Assembly (NCBI GenBank): GCA_018401435.1
Contig: JAGYJW010000031.1
Coordinates: forward strand, 1 to 64,000
Direction of reading: 5' to 3'
Length of the DNA stretch: 64,000 nt
Origin: Deltaproteobacteria bacterium
Lineage (GTDB): Bacteria > Myxococcota_A > UBA796 > UBA2385
Shown piece by piece: positions 43,546 to 52,852 of the stretch. The notes beneath the pieces were generated by a model. That model saw only the letters and a list, made by a program, of their open reading frames with translations. It did not search any database and was not told the origin of the DNA. Position numbers and translations under genes: made by a program. Numbering within the stretch: the first letter of the stretch is position 1; every line of letters begins with the position of its first letter.

Positions 43546-44994
43546 CTATAGCGCGATGCAGACCACGTTGAGGCTGCCCGGGGTGCCGCGGTCGCCCGAC
43601 CCAAAGGTGGTGGTGCCCAGACACCAGCTGTTGCCGTCGTCGTTGAGCACCGCGTCATAGGCCCCCGAGTCGAGGTTCATGGACGCGCCGTTGGGGTCGG
43701 GGAAGGTGTCGCCGTCGTCCCAGATCACGGTGTCGAAGATGACGGCCATGGCGGCGCTCTCGGCGAGGATGAGCGCGTCATCGCCGTTGCCGAGGTTCAT
43801 GCTGGTGCCGAAGGCGTAGTCCACCGGCACCCCGCCGTTGGTGGTCTGGTCGACGCGCTTGCCAAAGACGACGTGGCCGCCGGCCGCCACCCGCAAGGAG
43901 CCGGACACGGTGAAGCTGTCGGTCGAGGCGTCGGCCACATAGAGGCCGGACAGCTCGACCTCGCCGCCGCTGTCGTTGTAGATTTCGAACCACTCGCCGG
44001 CCGCGTCCAACACAGCGCTGGGATTCTGCATGACCTCGGTGATGATGAGGTCGCCGATGCCGATGTCGGTCAGGCTGTAGGGGGCATCTTCGCCGTCGCA
44101 GTCGTTGTCCACGCCATCCTGGGGGATGTCGGTGGCGCCGGGGTTGGTGCTGCTCTCGGCGTCGTCGCAGTCGGTGTTGTCGGCCACATAGCCCGACGGT
44201 GCGGCGCAGGCGTCCAGGGCCATGCTGGCATCGCCAAAGCCGTCGGTGTCGCCGTCGGCATACCAGGTGCTGCGGGTGGCCCAATCCAGGCTGTCGTCGT
44301 CGTCGTCGATTGCCAGATCGCAGTCATCGTCGATGCCGTTGCAGACCTCGACGGCGGTTGGGTTTACGTCGTTGGCTTCGTCGTCACAGTCGTTGTTGTC
44401 GGCGACGCGGCCTTCGGGCTGGGCGCAAGCGGTGACGCCGTCGTCGGGGTCGCCGAAGCCGTCGATGTCGTTGTCGGCGAACCAGAGCGGCGCGTCCACG
44501 GCGTCGTCTTCGTCGATGTCGCCGTCGCAGTCGTTGTCCACGTCGTCGCAATACTCGTCGGCTTCGGGGAAGATCTGGTCGTCGCCGTCGTTGCAGTCCA
44601 ACGCGTTGTCCACGGCGCCCTCCGGCGCGCTGCAGGCCTCGACGGGCATGGTGGCGTCGCCAAAGCCGTCGGCGTCGGCGTCGGCGTAGAAGGTGGTGAC
44701 GTCTGCGGCGTCGTCTTCGTCGGTGTCGCCGTCACAGTCGTTGTCCACCCCATCGCAGAGCTCTGTCGCGTCGGGGTTGATGGCCGCGTTGCCGTCGTCG
44801 CAGTCCACGTCGTCGGTGAAGCCGTCGCCGTCGGCGTCTACGGGGCCGCCGCCGTCGGTGCCATCGGTGCCGTCCGTGCCGTCCGAGCCATCGGTGCCAT
44901 CTGCGCCATCCGCGCCATCCGCGCCATCGCCGCCCTCCTTGTCACCACAGGCCAAGGACAGGAGTACGCACAGGGAGAGAGAGAAGAGACGCAT
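43546..44994 (-). CDS. Lipoprotein with MopE-type metal-motif repeats and lamin-tail domain
   Basis: A 482-residue lipoprotein: signal LCVLLSLACGDKEG, a (DGA/DGT)n linker, then about five repeats of the MopE putative metal-binding type (for example DADGDGFTDDVDCDDGN, ELCDGVDNDCDGDTDED), rich in Asp and with paired Cys, typical of calcium-binding extracellular proteins of Myxococcota. The C-terminal 180 residues form a lamin-tail-like domain (GDLIITEVMQNPSAVLDAA, GEWFEIYNDSG, VELSGLYVAD). A structural or surface-attachment role is inferred. It is convergent with the frameshifted lipoprotein gene, separated by a terminator hairpin. Confidence 0.88.
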   Translation of the reverse strand: MRLFSLSLCVLLSLACGDKEGGDGADGADGADGTDGSDGTDGTDGTDGGGPVDADGDGFTDDVDCDDGNAAINPDATELCDGVDNDCDGDTDEDDAADVTTFYADADADGFGDATMPVEACSAPEGAVDNALDCNDGDDQIFPEADEYCDDVDNDCDGDIDEDDAVDAPLWFADNDIDGFGDPDDGVTACAQPEGRVADNNDCDDEANDVNPTAVEVCNGIDDDCDLAIDDDDDSLDWATRSTWYADGDTDGFGDASMALDACAAPSGYVADNTDCDDAESSTNPGATDIPQDGVDNDCDGEDAPYSLTDIGIGDLIITEVMQNPSAVLDAAGEWFEIYNDSGGEVELSGLYVADASTDSFTVSGSLRVAAGGHVVFGKRVDQTTNGGVPVDYAFGTSMNLGNGDDALILAESAAMAVIFDTVIWDDGDTFPDPNGASMNLDSGAYDAVLNDDGNSWCLGTTTFGSGDRGTPGSLNVVCIAL

Positions 44995-45109
44995 GGGTTA
45001 CCTCCATCGGTGGGCGTAGGATAACGGCTGAGCCGGTCACCGGAGGTCAATTCCGCGGATCGGTTCAGCCCACACCCGCCGTCCGCGGGTCTCGCATCGG
45101 AGCCCCAGG

Positions 45110-46069
45110 ATGACCGCCGACTTCAGCGAGGTCCTCGCCTCTCACGGCCTGCCGCCGCTGCAGCGGGCCCCCCTCAGCTGGCTCCAGGTCAACCTCGGCC
45201 GGCGCTGCAACCAGGCCTGCCGCCACTGCCATGTGGACGCCTCCCCCACACGCACCGAGGCCATGGACGGGCCCACGGTGGACGCCGTCTTGCGCGCCCT
45301 GGACGCCAATCCGGGCATTCGGAAGCTCGACCTGACCGGCGGCGCCCCAGAGCTCAACCCCCACTTCCGTCGCCTGGTATCGGGCGCCCGCGCCCGCGGT
45401 CGGACGGTCATCGATCGCTGCAACCTCACGATCCTCAGCGAGCCCGGCCAGGCCGACCTCGCCGCCTTCCTGGCCCAGGAGGGGGTCGAGGTCGTGGCCT
45501 CCTTGCCCTGCTACTTGGAAGCCAACGTCGACAAGCAGCGCGGATCGGGCGTCTTCGTCCGGTCGATGGACGGTCTGCGGGCGCTGAACGCCCTGGGCTA
45601 TGGACGCGGCGAGGGCCGGGTGCTGAACCTTGTCTACAACCCCGTCGGCGCCCACCTGCCGCCCGCCCAGGCGGGGTTGGAGGCCGACTACAAGCGCCGC
45701 CTCGCCGACGACCATGGCGTGGTCTTCGACGCCCTGCTCACCATCACCAATATGCCCATCGCCCGCTATCTCTCGGACTTGCGGCGCTCAGGGCAGGAGC
45801 AGGCCTATGCCGACCTGCTCCTGCAGAGCTTCAACCCGGCAACCGTGCCGGGATTGATGTGCCGTCACCTTGTGAGTGTTGGCTGGGACGGTGTTCTCTA
45901 CGATTGTGACTTCAACCAGATGTTGGGAATTCCGGTGTCTGGTGCCCGGCGCCGCATCGAAGACCTGGGCGATGCCGCGGCCTGGCAGGCGCAGCCCATC
46001 GCGGTGGGCCCCCACTGCCTGGGCTGCACCGCCGGTGCCGGGTCCTCTTGTGGCGGCGCCCTGGCCTGA
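45110..46069 (+). CDS. arsS: Radical SAM protein of the ArsS (arsenosugar biosynthesis) family
   Basis: A 319-residue radical SAM enzyme. The cluster motif CNQACRHC (Cys33, Cys37, Cys40) is followed by LDLTGGAPELNPHF; the C-terminal region has the ArsS-type segments VGWDGVLYDCDFNQML and HCLGCTAGAGSSCGG, which can bind an extra Fe-S cluster. ArsS is linked to arsenosugar formation from methylated arsenic in other bacteria. No arsM gene is present in this window, so an arsenic-related role here is by family similarity only. Its stop is immediately followed by the convergent stop of asd. Confidence 0.85.
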   Translation: MTADFSEVLASHGLPPLQRAPLSWLQVNLGRRCNQACRHCHVDASPTRTEAMDGPTVDAVLRALDANPGIRKLDLTGGAPELNPHFRRLVSGARARGRTVIDRCNLTILSEPGQADLAAFLAQEGVEVVASLPCYLEANVDKQRGSGVFVRSMDGLRALNALGYGRGEGRVLNLVYNPVGAHLPPAQAGLEADYKRRLADDHGVVFDALLTITNMPIARYLSDLRRSGQEQAYADLLLQSFNPATVPGLMCRHLVSVGWDGVLYDCDFNQMLGIPVSGARRRIEDLGDAAAWQAQPIAVGPHCLGCTAGAGSSCGGALA

Positions 46070-47188
46070 TCAAGCGCCCAGGCCCCGCTTCCGCAAGATC
46101 TGGAGCGCCCGGCGCAAGGGCTCGGCGGCCCCCCACAGCAGCTGGTCGCCCACGGTGAAGGCGCCGAGGTGGCGCGGATCCGTCTTGAGCTTTCGGATGC
46201 GGCCCACCGCGATGTCCAGGCTGCCGCTGACCGCGGCCGGACTCAGCTGCCTCAGGCTGGGCTCGGGCTGGTTGGGGATGACGCGCGTCCAAGGCGTGCT
46301 GTCGGCGATGGCCGCCTCGAGCACATCCAAGGGCAGGTCGCGGTTGAGCCCCAGGGTGAGCCCCTGGGCGTGGCAGCGCAGGCTGCCCGTTCGCACGCAG
46401 AGGCCGTCCATGGGCACGGGCGGATTCAGCCCCAGCAGCTTGTTGCCCTCGGCCATGGCCTTCCACTCTTCGCGGCTCTGGCCGTCCGCCATCGGGGCGT
46501 CGATCCAGGGCAGCAGGCTGCCGGCCAGGGGGTGACCCAGAGCAGCGGTGGGGTGGCGCGGATCGCGCAGCCGCGCGCTCACCCGGCCCTCGATGGCCAG
46601 GGCATCTGCCGCCGGATCATCCAGCAACGGGGCCGCAGCCTCGCCCAGATCGCGCATCTGGGCGACCAGCTCGCGCATCTGCGCCGCGCCCGCGCCGCTG
46701 GCGGCCTGGTAGGTCATGGCGCTGACCCAGGAGACCCAGCCCCGCGCAAAGAGCCCACCCACGGCCATCAGCATCAGGCTCACGGTGCAATTGGCGCCGA
46801 CCAGGTCCAGGGTGCCGGCGTCCAGGGCCGCGTCGATGGCCGGCCCGTTGATCGGGTCGAGGAGGAGCACGGCGTCGTCCTTCAAACGAAGGGCGCTGCT
46901 GGCGTCGATGAAGTGCCCGCGCCAGCCCCGGGCGCGCAGGGGCCCATGCACCTGCCGGGTCCAGTCGCTGCCCTGGCAGCTGACCAGCACGGGCAGCTGG
47001 GCCAAGGCGTCCAGATCGTGGGCGTCGGCCAGGGGCGGGCAGGGGCGGCCCACCTCGGGGGCCGGCGCACCCACCTGGGAGGTCGAGAAGAAGACCGGGT
47101 CGATGGCCGACCAGTCGCCCTCTTCAGTCATTCGGGCACGCAAGACGCTGCCCACCATGCCTCTCCAGCCCACGAAGCCGACGCGCAT
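46070..47188 (-). CDS. asd: Aspartate-semialdehyde dehydrogenase
   Basis: Converts aspartyl phosphate to aspartate semialdehyde with NADPH, in the lysine/threonine/methionine pathway. The 372-residue protein is of the enterobacterial type: MRVGFVGWRGMVGSVL for the NADP loop, the catalytic segment VGANCTVSLMLMAVGGLF with the nucleophilic Cys, MTYQAASGAG, and the later ligand segment VPMDGLCVRTGSLRCHAQG. ATG 47188 has GGAGG at a spacing of 6. It is convergent with arsS. Confidence 0.95.
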   Translation of the reverse strand: MRVGFVGWRGMVGSVLRARMTEEGDWSAIDPVFFSTSQVGAPAPEVGRPCPPLADAHDLDALAQLPVLVSCQGSDWTRQVHGPLRARGWRGHFIDASSALRLKDDAVLLLDPINGPAIDAALDAGTLDLVGANCTVSLMLMAVGGLFARGWVSWVSAMTYQAASGAGAAQMRELVAQMRDLGEAAAPLLDDPAADALAIEGRVSARLRDPRHPTAALGHPLAGSLLPWIDAPMADGQSREEWKAMAEGNKLLGLNPPVPMDGLCVRTGSLRCHAQGLTLGLNRDLPLDVLEAAIADSTPWTRVIPNQPEPSLRQLSPAAVSGSLDIAVGRIRKLKTDPRHLGAFTVGDQLLWGAAEPLRRALQILRKRGLGA

Positions 47189-47670
47189 CTCCTGCCTCCA
47201 ACGGCGCGGGGGCCGTTGGCGCTGCCTAACCCGGCGGGGGCTGGCCTTCGGCGCCGGCTTGGGGCCGGTGCTGGGTCGGTGCGCATCCGTCCAGGGGGCC
47301 TGCCTTGAGAGAGATGACGGTAAAGGCAGAGAATTCCGCGATGGGCTGGCCGCCCCCCGCGCCGAGAGGAGCCCCCAAGCGCGCCCGATCTTAGATCCTG
47401 GGCCTCGCCTTGCCCGGGCTGAACCCTGCCTGCGGCGACAACGCGCGATGGGACGGGGGCGCAAGGCAATGGCCATGCCTGTCTTGACGACGTGCCCACG
47501 CCGGGGGTCGGTTGGAGGCGGCCGACGCAAGCGCGGGCGCCTTGGATGTCTTCTGGTCCAATACAACGGTGGACCACTACCTCGATCCGACGCTCACCCG
47601 GGTGACCGAGGCCGGCTGGCTGCGCTGCACGCCGGATTGAGGATGGGCGGAGGCCACGCCACCCGCGCCA
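47189..47670. other. Intergenic region with an orphan coding-like fragment
   Basis: This 480-base stretch holds no complete gene. On the plus strand, 47486-47640 reads as the end of a protein (RLEAADASAGALDVFWSNTT, VDHYLDPTLTRVTEAGWL) with a TGA at 47638-47640. No start lies in the same frame and the frame is closed just upstream, so it could be a gene remnant or a frameshifted gene. I recognise no family. The remainder shows no clear repeat, RNA gene or terminator. Confidence 0.3.
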
Positions 47671-49650
47671 TCATGGCGCGCCGTCGCCCCGGACCGCCGA
47701 CAGCGCCACCCCGCGCCGGGAGAGCACCAGCAGCAGGCTGTGGGGACCCAGGTGAAAGCGGGCCTCGGCGCTGGGCGCGAGGTGCAGGTCCCCCGTCAGA
47801 TCCAGGGGCGCCTCGCTGCTTCTCACCCCCAGCACCAGCTCGTCGTGGGCCAGTCCGGCGCGCTGCAAGGTGTCGAAACGCAGGGTGCCGCCCGGCAGCG
47901 CATAGTCGGCGGGAGGACGGTAGTGGAACTCCGCGCCGCCTTCGGTGAAGAGTTCATGCAGAATCGTGCGCAGCTCGGGGCGGATGGCGACATGGGCCAG
48001 CACCCGGGCCATGAAGACAGGGCTGAGGACGATCTCGCCGGGGCAATCATCAAAGAGCGCGGCGTTGTCGGGATCGGTCAGCTCCACCAGCACCTTGGGG
48101 CGCTCGGTCCAGCCGGCCATCATCGCGTTCAGGATGGTGTGGCCCAGGATGGTCTGCGCGTCGGAAGAGTCGCCGTCGGAGCGCCAGCCTCGGCCCAGGA
48201 TCACCACGTTGTGGTAGCGGGCGAGGTCGAGTCGGCCGAGGTCCTGGACCTGGGTGTAGTCCCCGATGAGCTGGCTGATCAGGAAGGGGGTGTCGTGGGC
48301 TTCGTCTGCCTTCAAGGCGGCCTCGCGGACCTCGATGGGTACGACCGACAGGATGTCCAGGGCGAAGTCCTCCCCGGTATAGCTGGCCAGCTCGCGAATC
48401 AGCGTGGGAACGCCGTGCCCCCAACCCAGGATCAGCACCCGGCGGACCGCGGGCCAGTCCCGGCCCAGAGAAGGCAGCGGGCGGGTCGCCAGAGGCTCGG
48501 GCGCCACGGGAGGGCCCAGGGCGATGCCCTTTCGGTTGCGGGCGATGACCACATAGCGGTCCTCGCGTTCCACCGTGAAGCCTCGGGCCGGGGCGAGGTG
48601 GGGGACCCAACGTCCCGCCTCTTTGCGCACCACCCCCAGGGCCACTCCCCCCGTCACCCGCAGGGCGATGTCGCTGAAGGCCCGCCCGTGTTGGTCGGGA
48701 AAGCTGGCATAGAAGAGGTCGTTGCCCTTGTGAAAGGCGAGCAGCTCGGCCAGCACCCAGGACAGCCCGCTATGGCGCAGGTTCTGGGCGATGAGTCGGC
48801 TCACGATCGCGTCGCTCTCCACCAGCTCGATGGCGCCGGGGTGGATGGACTCAACGATGGAAACAAGCCGCTCGTCAGCGATCTCGGCGACGATTCGGGG
48901 CAGCACCGCGGCCTTGCGCACCTGCGGGTGATTGGCGATGGAGAGCACCGTCTTGACCGTGTCTGCATCGTGCAGGGCGCGCACCTCCCCCGGGGACACG
49001 CCGCCGGGGATCAGCACCACCGAAGCCCGAGCGAAGTCCACCCGCTGCAGGTGCTCGGCCACCAGCGGCGACCCGCTTCGCAGCACGATGGAGCGGTCAT
49101 CCCAGAGCGGCCCCAGACGCGTGACCAGGTCTGCGCGCACATTCTCGTCCAGCTCCTCCACCAGCACCACCAGGCGCAGGCTGCTCACCCCGCGCCGGCT
49201 CAAGAAGCGCCGCACCCGGGCCTCGCTGCGCATCAGCTCTTCGATGACCACCGGCGTGCGGGGGGTCAGACCCAAGACAAGGACATGGTTTCGCATGGAG
49301 ATGGGGGTCTCGCCACGCTGCAGCCGGGTCACCGTCTCGTGCAGCCACTGGGTGAGGATCGCGATCAGCGCCCCCATGAACAACACATAGCCCAACACCG
49401 TGATCAGCACGGCCAGGGCCCGGCGGCCCAGGCCCTCGTCATCACCCAGATAGCCTGGATCAGTGAGGCGCAGGAAGGCCCACCAGGACGAGGTGCCCAG
49501 CGATTCTGCAGGGTCGATCAGATGCAGGCTGAGGCCCCCCAACAGGGCGACGGTCACCACCGCGCTGGCCATGAAGAGCAGGCGGTAGTGCGAGCCCCGC
49601 AGCAGCAGGCGCTCCAGGTTGAATTTCCACCACAGCAGCAAGGGGTCCAT
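47671..49650 (-). CDS. CASTOR/POLLUX-like ion channel protein
   Basis: A 659-residue membrane protein. Two N-terminal helices (about residues 24-45 and 80-105) flank a pore-like loop (SSWWAFLRLTDPGYLGDD) that resembles the bacterial relatives of CASTOR/POLLUX. A long cytoplasmic part follows with two RCK-like regulatory halves: nucleotide-binding strands (HVLVLGLTPRTPVVIEEL and VRRVLILGWGHGVPTLIREL) and acidic segments. It is predicted to conduct K+ or Ca2+ and to be gated by ligand. The ATG at 49650 begins MDPLLLWWKFNLERL. The neighbouring aroA is functionally unrelated. Confidence 0.83.
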   Translation of the reverse strand: MDPLLLWWKFNLERLLLRGSHYRLLFMASAVVTVALLGGLSLHLIDPAESLGTSSWWAFLRLTDPGYLGDDEGLGRRALAVLITVLGYVLFMGALIAILTQWLHETVTRLQRGETPISMRNHVLVLGLTPRTPVVIEELMRSEARVRRFLSRRGVSSLRLVVLVEELDENVRADLVTRLGPLWDDRSIVLRSGSPLVAEHLQRVDFARASVVLIPGGVSPGEVRALHDADTVKTVLSIANHPQVRKAAVLPRIVAEIADERLVSIVESIHPGAIELVESDAIVSRLIAQNLRHSGLSWVLAELLAFHKGNDLFYASFPDQHGRAFSDIALRVTGGVALGVVRKEAGRWVPHLAPARGFTVEREDRYVVIARNRKGIALGPPVAPEPLATRPLPSLGRDWPAVRRVLILGWGHGVPTLIRELASYTGEDFALDILSVVPIEVREAALKADEAHDTPFLISQLIGDYTQVQDLGRLDLARYHNVVILGRGWRSDGDSSDAQTILGHTILNAMMAGWTERPKVLVELTDPDNAALFDDCPGEIVLSPVFMARVLAHVAIRPELRTILHELFTEGGAEFHYRPPADYALPGGTLRFDTLQRAGLAHDELVLGVRSSEAPLDLTGDLHLAPSAEARFHLGPHSLLLVLSRRGVALSAVRGDGAP

Positions 49651-49679
49651 CCGGGTCTGCGCCAGGGCGCCCGGCGTTC

Positions 49680-50948
49680 CTAACCGGGAAGCGGCGAATT
49701 CTCGGCGAGCTTCCGAAGTTGGGCCTCGAATGCGGGGTAGCTCACCGCCTCGCAGCCCGCGCCGCTGACGGCCATGGGCCCCTGCGCCCGAAGGCCCAGG
49801 ATCCGGAAGGCCATGTAGATGCGGTGGTCATCAAAGCTGTTCACCGCGCCGGCCCGGGGCTGGCCGCTGCCCACGAAGCGCAGCCCATCGGCCAGCTCGT
49901 GGACCGGCAGGCCCAGCTGGCCGAGGCCCAGGGCCATAGCGGTGATGCGGTCGCACTCCTTGTGGCGCAGGCTGGGCGCCCCAGACAGCTCGGTGGGACC
50001 CGGGGCGACCGCGGCCAGGGCGCAGAGGGCGGGGAAGAGGTCGGGGGTGGCGCCCAGGTCGATGCGACCCGGCGCCTGCATCGGGCCAGGAATGAAGCAT
50101 AGAAGCCCATTCTGCCAGGACAACCGGGCGCCGAAACGCTCCAGGATGGGCAGGATGGCGCGATCGCCCTGCAAGGCCTCAGGGTCCAACCCGGACAGGC
50201 GCAGGGGCTGACCGGTCAGCATCGCGGCCACCAGCGGAAAGGCCGCCCCGGACCAGTCTCCGTCCACCCGGTAGCGGGCCCGGCGCGGACGCTGGCCGCC
50301 GGGGATCTCAAGGCGCAGCCCGGTGGCGTCCTCTCGCCGTGTCCAATGCAAGCCAAAGGCGCGGGCGATGTCTTCGGTCAGGTCGAGGTAGGGCCGGGAC
50401 GCGATGGGGGCCTGCAGGTGCAGGCGGCTGGGACCGGGCAACAGGGCCAGGGCCAACAGCAAGGAGGAGGCATACTGGCTGCTCAGCTGCGGCCCCAGGT
50501 GGAGGGTGCCGGGCTGGATCGGGCCGAGGATCTCCAGGGGGGCGCGCCCTCCGGTGCTCTGGCAGCGGGCGCCCAGGGTCTCGAGCGCGTCGAGCAGGGG
50601 CCCATTGGGGCGGGCGCGCAGAGAGGCGTCGCCGCTGAGGCGGACGGGCTGGTGCAGGCGGGCGACCTGCCCGGCGAGCAAACGCAAGCTGGTACCGGAG
50701 TTGCCGCAATCCAGGGGCTGCTGGGGGGGGCGCAGATCCGCGATGGGCGAGAAGCAGAGATCGTCTCCATCGCGGAAGATCCGCGCCCCCAGCGCCTCCA
50801 ATGCGGACAGGGTGCTCAGGCAGTCCGCGCCCAGCAGCGGCGCCTCCACCCGGCAAGGGCAGCTGGACAAGGCGGCCAGCAGCAAGGCCCGGTGGGTCAC
50901 GCTCTTGGAGCTGGGTACGGCGAGGGTCAGGGTCACGGGGGCTCCCAT
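49680..50948 (-). CDS. aroA: 5-enolpyruvylshikimate-3-phosphate synthase
   Basis: Penultimate enzyme of the shikimate pathway: condenses shikimate 3-phosphate with phosphoenolpyruvate. The 422-residue protein has SSKSVTHRALLLAAL, LDCGNSGTSLRLLAGQ, LSSQYASSLLLALALL, YRVDGDWSGAAFPLVAAM, ATPDLFPALCALAAVAPG, LRHKECDRI and DDHRIYMAFRILGL, all expected ligand regions. The ATG at 50948 is followed closely by the PEP/S3P motif. The next gene upstream on the same strand is 1.4 kb away on the opposite strand (GH18), so it is likely transcribed on its own or with the channel gene. Confidence 0.95.
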   Translation of the reverse strand: MGAPVTLTLAVPSSKSVTHRALLLAALSSCPCRVEAPLLGADCLSTLSALEALGARIFRDGDDLCFSPIADLRPPQQPLDCGNSGTSLRLLAGQVARLHQPVRLSGDASLRARPNGPLLDALETLGARCQSTGGRAPLEILGPIQPGTLHLGPQLSSQYASSLLLALALLPGPSRLHLQAPIASRPYLDLTEDIARAFGLHWTRREDATGLRLEIPGGQRPRRARYRVDGDWSGAAFPLVAAMLTGQPLRLSGLDPEALQGDRAILPILERFGARLSWQNGLLCFIPGPMQAPGRIDLGATPDLFPALCALAAVAPGPTELSGAPSLRHKECDRITAMALGLGQLGLPVHELADGLRFVGSGQPRAGAVNSFDDHRIYMAFRILGLRAQGPMAVSGAGCEAVSYPAFEAQLRKLAENSPLPG

Positions 50949-51009
50949 CCAGCTCTCGTCCTATTGCGCCCGCAGCGCGCGCGGGCCCGGTCCTGCGCTA
51001 TCCTGAGGC

Positions 51010-52290
51010 ATGGACCTCCCCCCTCCAGGCCCGCATGCGGCGGATCTTGCGGCTCATGCCGATCTGCCCGCCCCTGTCCACCACATCCCGCGCCGCCACG
51101 CGGCCCCCCCCAGCGGCGGCCCAGACGTGGTGGTCTATGGCTACTGGCCCTACTGGGTGGGCGATGTGTTGCCCGCCTGGCTGGACGGCCTCAGCCACCT
51201 CGCCGTCTTTCAGGTGGGGCTGGCCAGCGATGGCAGCCTGACCAGCACCTCGCGCTGGACCGGCGTGGCGGGTGACCTGGTGCCGGTGGCCCACGAGGCC
51301 GGCGTCAAGGTGCACCTCTGCGTCACCTCCTTCGACGCCGCCACCCAGAACGCGGTGCTGTCCAACAGCAGCAAGCGGGCCACCCTGGTGGCGGCCCTGG
51401 CCGCGCAGGTGGACGCCTATGGGGCTGATGGCGTCAACATCGACTTTGAAGGCATGTCTTCAGCCAATCGCGAAGACCTCGTCACCTTCACCCGAGAGCT
51501 GAAGGCCGCCACCCCAGAGGTGTGGCTGGCCCTGCCGGTCATCGACTGGTCGCGGGCCTACGATTATGGGGCCCTGGCTGAGATTGCCGATGGGCTCTTC
51601 ATCATGGGCTATGAGTTCCACGGGACCTGGGGCGATCCCGGCCCCAACGACCCCCTCTTCGGGTCCAGCCTGTGGGGCAGCTATGCCCTGGACTGGTCCG
51701 TGGCCGACTACCTGTCCCAAGGAGCGCCCAGGGAGAAGGTGGTGATGGGCCTGCCGCTCTATGGGCACCGGTGGACCGGGGCCTCGTCGGATGTGCCGGG
51801 AACAGCCTCGGGCATGGCGTCTTCGGTCTTTCAATACGAGTGCGACGCCCTGCTCGCGGCCGATGGGCGCGAATGGGACGCGGCCTCGGCCAGCCCCTTC
51901 TCGCGGGGCTCGGGCGTGCAGACCTGGTGCGATGACCTGGAAGCCACCCAGGCGCGGGTCGAGTGGGTGGTGGACGAGGCCCTGATGGGCGTCGGCTTCT
52001 GGGCCCTGGGCTACGAAGGCGCAGGCTTCTGGGAGATGATGGCCGTCGCCACCGACCTGCCCGATCCAGTGGACACGGGCGAAGGCGCCTCGGACTCCGG
52101 CGAGGGGCAACAGGGCGATTCGGGGGCGGCGCTGGATCCGCCGCCGGGCACGGTGGAGGAGCCCCTGGGGCGGCGCCTGCCCGGCGAGGTGCTGGCCGCC
52201 TGCGGATGCAGCAGCAGCCCCACGGGATCCGGGGGGCTGCTGGTGGGGCTCCTGGGCCTGGTGGGTCTGGCAGCGCGCCGCCGCCCTTGA
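51010..52290 (+). CDS. Secreted GH18-type glycoside hydrolase with MYXO-CTERM tail
   Basis: A 426-residue protein with a glycosyl hydrolase 18 core: VVYGYWPYWVGDVLPAWL, the catalytic-type motif DGVNIDFEGM (Glu as acid), GLFIMGYEFHGTWGDPG and VVMGLPLYGHRW. It may act on chitin-like or peptidoglycan sugars. The C-terminus is a MYXO-CTERM sorting signal: CGCSSSPTGSGG, a membrane helix (LLVGLLGLVGLAA) and a basic end (RRRP), which strongly suggests a myxobacterial-type organism. The expected N-terminal signal peptide is not visible in this frame (MDLPPPGPHAADLAAH), so a frameshift or a different start upstream is likely. Confidence 0.85.
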   Translation: MDLPPPGPHAADLAAHADLPAPVHHIPRRHAAPPSGGPDVVVYGYWPYWVGDVLPAWLDGLSHLAVFQVGLASDGSLTSTSRWTGVAGDLVPVAHEAGVKVHLCVTSFDAATQNAVLSNSSKRATLVAALAAQVDAYGADGVNIDFEGMSSANREDLVTFTRELKAATPEVWLALPVIDWSRAYDYGALAEIADGLFIMGYEFHGTWGDPGPNDPLFGSSLWGSYALDWSVADYLSQGAPREKVVMGLPLYGHRWTGASSDVPGTASGMASSVFQYECDALLAADGREWDAASASPFSRGSGVQTWCDDLEATQARVEWVVDEALMGVGFWALGYEGAGFWEMMAVATDLPDPVDTGEGASDSGEGQQGDSGAALDPPPGTVEEPLGRRLPGEVLAACGCSSSPTGSGGLLVGLLGLVGLAARRRP

Positions 52291-52308
52291 GGGTTCCCCG
52301 TGGAACCC
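52291..52308. terminator. Hairpin between convergent genes
   Basis: A 7-bp perfect stem, GGGTTCC/GGAACCC, with a 4-base loop starts directly after the GH18 stop codon and lies 17 bases beyond the end of the opposing SRPBCC gene. There is no U-run, so it may be a weak or RNA-stabilising hairpin. Confidence 0.5.
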
Positions 52309-52324
52309 CGCCCAGAAGTGGGCC

Positions 52325-52852
52325 TCAGTTCCCGGCTTCGAGGTGGGCCTTGACCCGCTTGAGCAGGCGCTGCACCGAGCCGCGGCTCTGCTTGTCCACG
52401 ATGAACTGCGGCACGGGGATGCGCGGGATGGTGCGCACCAGGTAGCGGAGCAGGGTGCCGCCTTCGACCTCTTCCACCTGCCATTCGCTGTGGAAGCTCT
52501 CCAGGTCGGCGCTTTCGACCAGCTCGGTGCGGGTGCCCTTGGCCGTGGGGCAGGTGCGGGACAGGTAGCCGACGCTGGCAACCGGATGCGAGATCTCGGT
52601 CATGATGGTCTTGCAGGCGTCCTGGCTGACCACCTTCATCTGCGCGGTCCCGCCCTCGATCACCGACACCCGCAGGGGGTCGTCGACCAGCTTGCGGGCC
52701 GCGTCGGCGCTGATGTGCACCAGGACCTCACCCCGGACCTCGTGGTCGCCCTGAACCGTGACCTCGGGGTCCTCCTGTGCAAAGGCCGTGGCGGGCGCCA
52801 GGGCTGAGACCAGAAGGGACAGGGTGACGAGGGCCAGCAAGGGACTTTTCAT
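52325..52852 (-). CDS. Secreted SRPBCC (START/polyketide-cyclase-like) protein
   Basis: A 175-residue protein with a clear signal peptide (LVTLSLLVSALAPATAFAQ). The mature part has the helix-grip layout of the SRPBCC superfamily: LVHISADAARKLVDDP, VVSQDACKTIMTEIS, HSEWQVEEVEGGTLLRYLVR, and a C-terminal helix (SRGSVQRLLKRVKAHLEAG). Two Cys residues (DACKTI and RTCPTA) could form a disulfide in the periplasm. A ligand-binding, probably lipid-related, role is inferred from the fold only. It is convergent with the GH18 gene. Confidence 0.75.
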   Translation of the reverse strand: MKSPLLALVTLSLLVSALAPATAFAQEDPEVTVQGDHEVRGEVLVHISADAARKLVDDPLRVSVIEGGTAQMKVVSQDACKTIMTEISHPVASVGYLSRTCPTAKGTRTELVESADLESFHSEWQVEEVEGGTLLRYLVRTIPRIPVPQFIVDKQSRGSVQRLLKRVKAHLEAGN

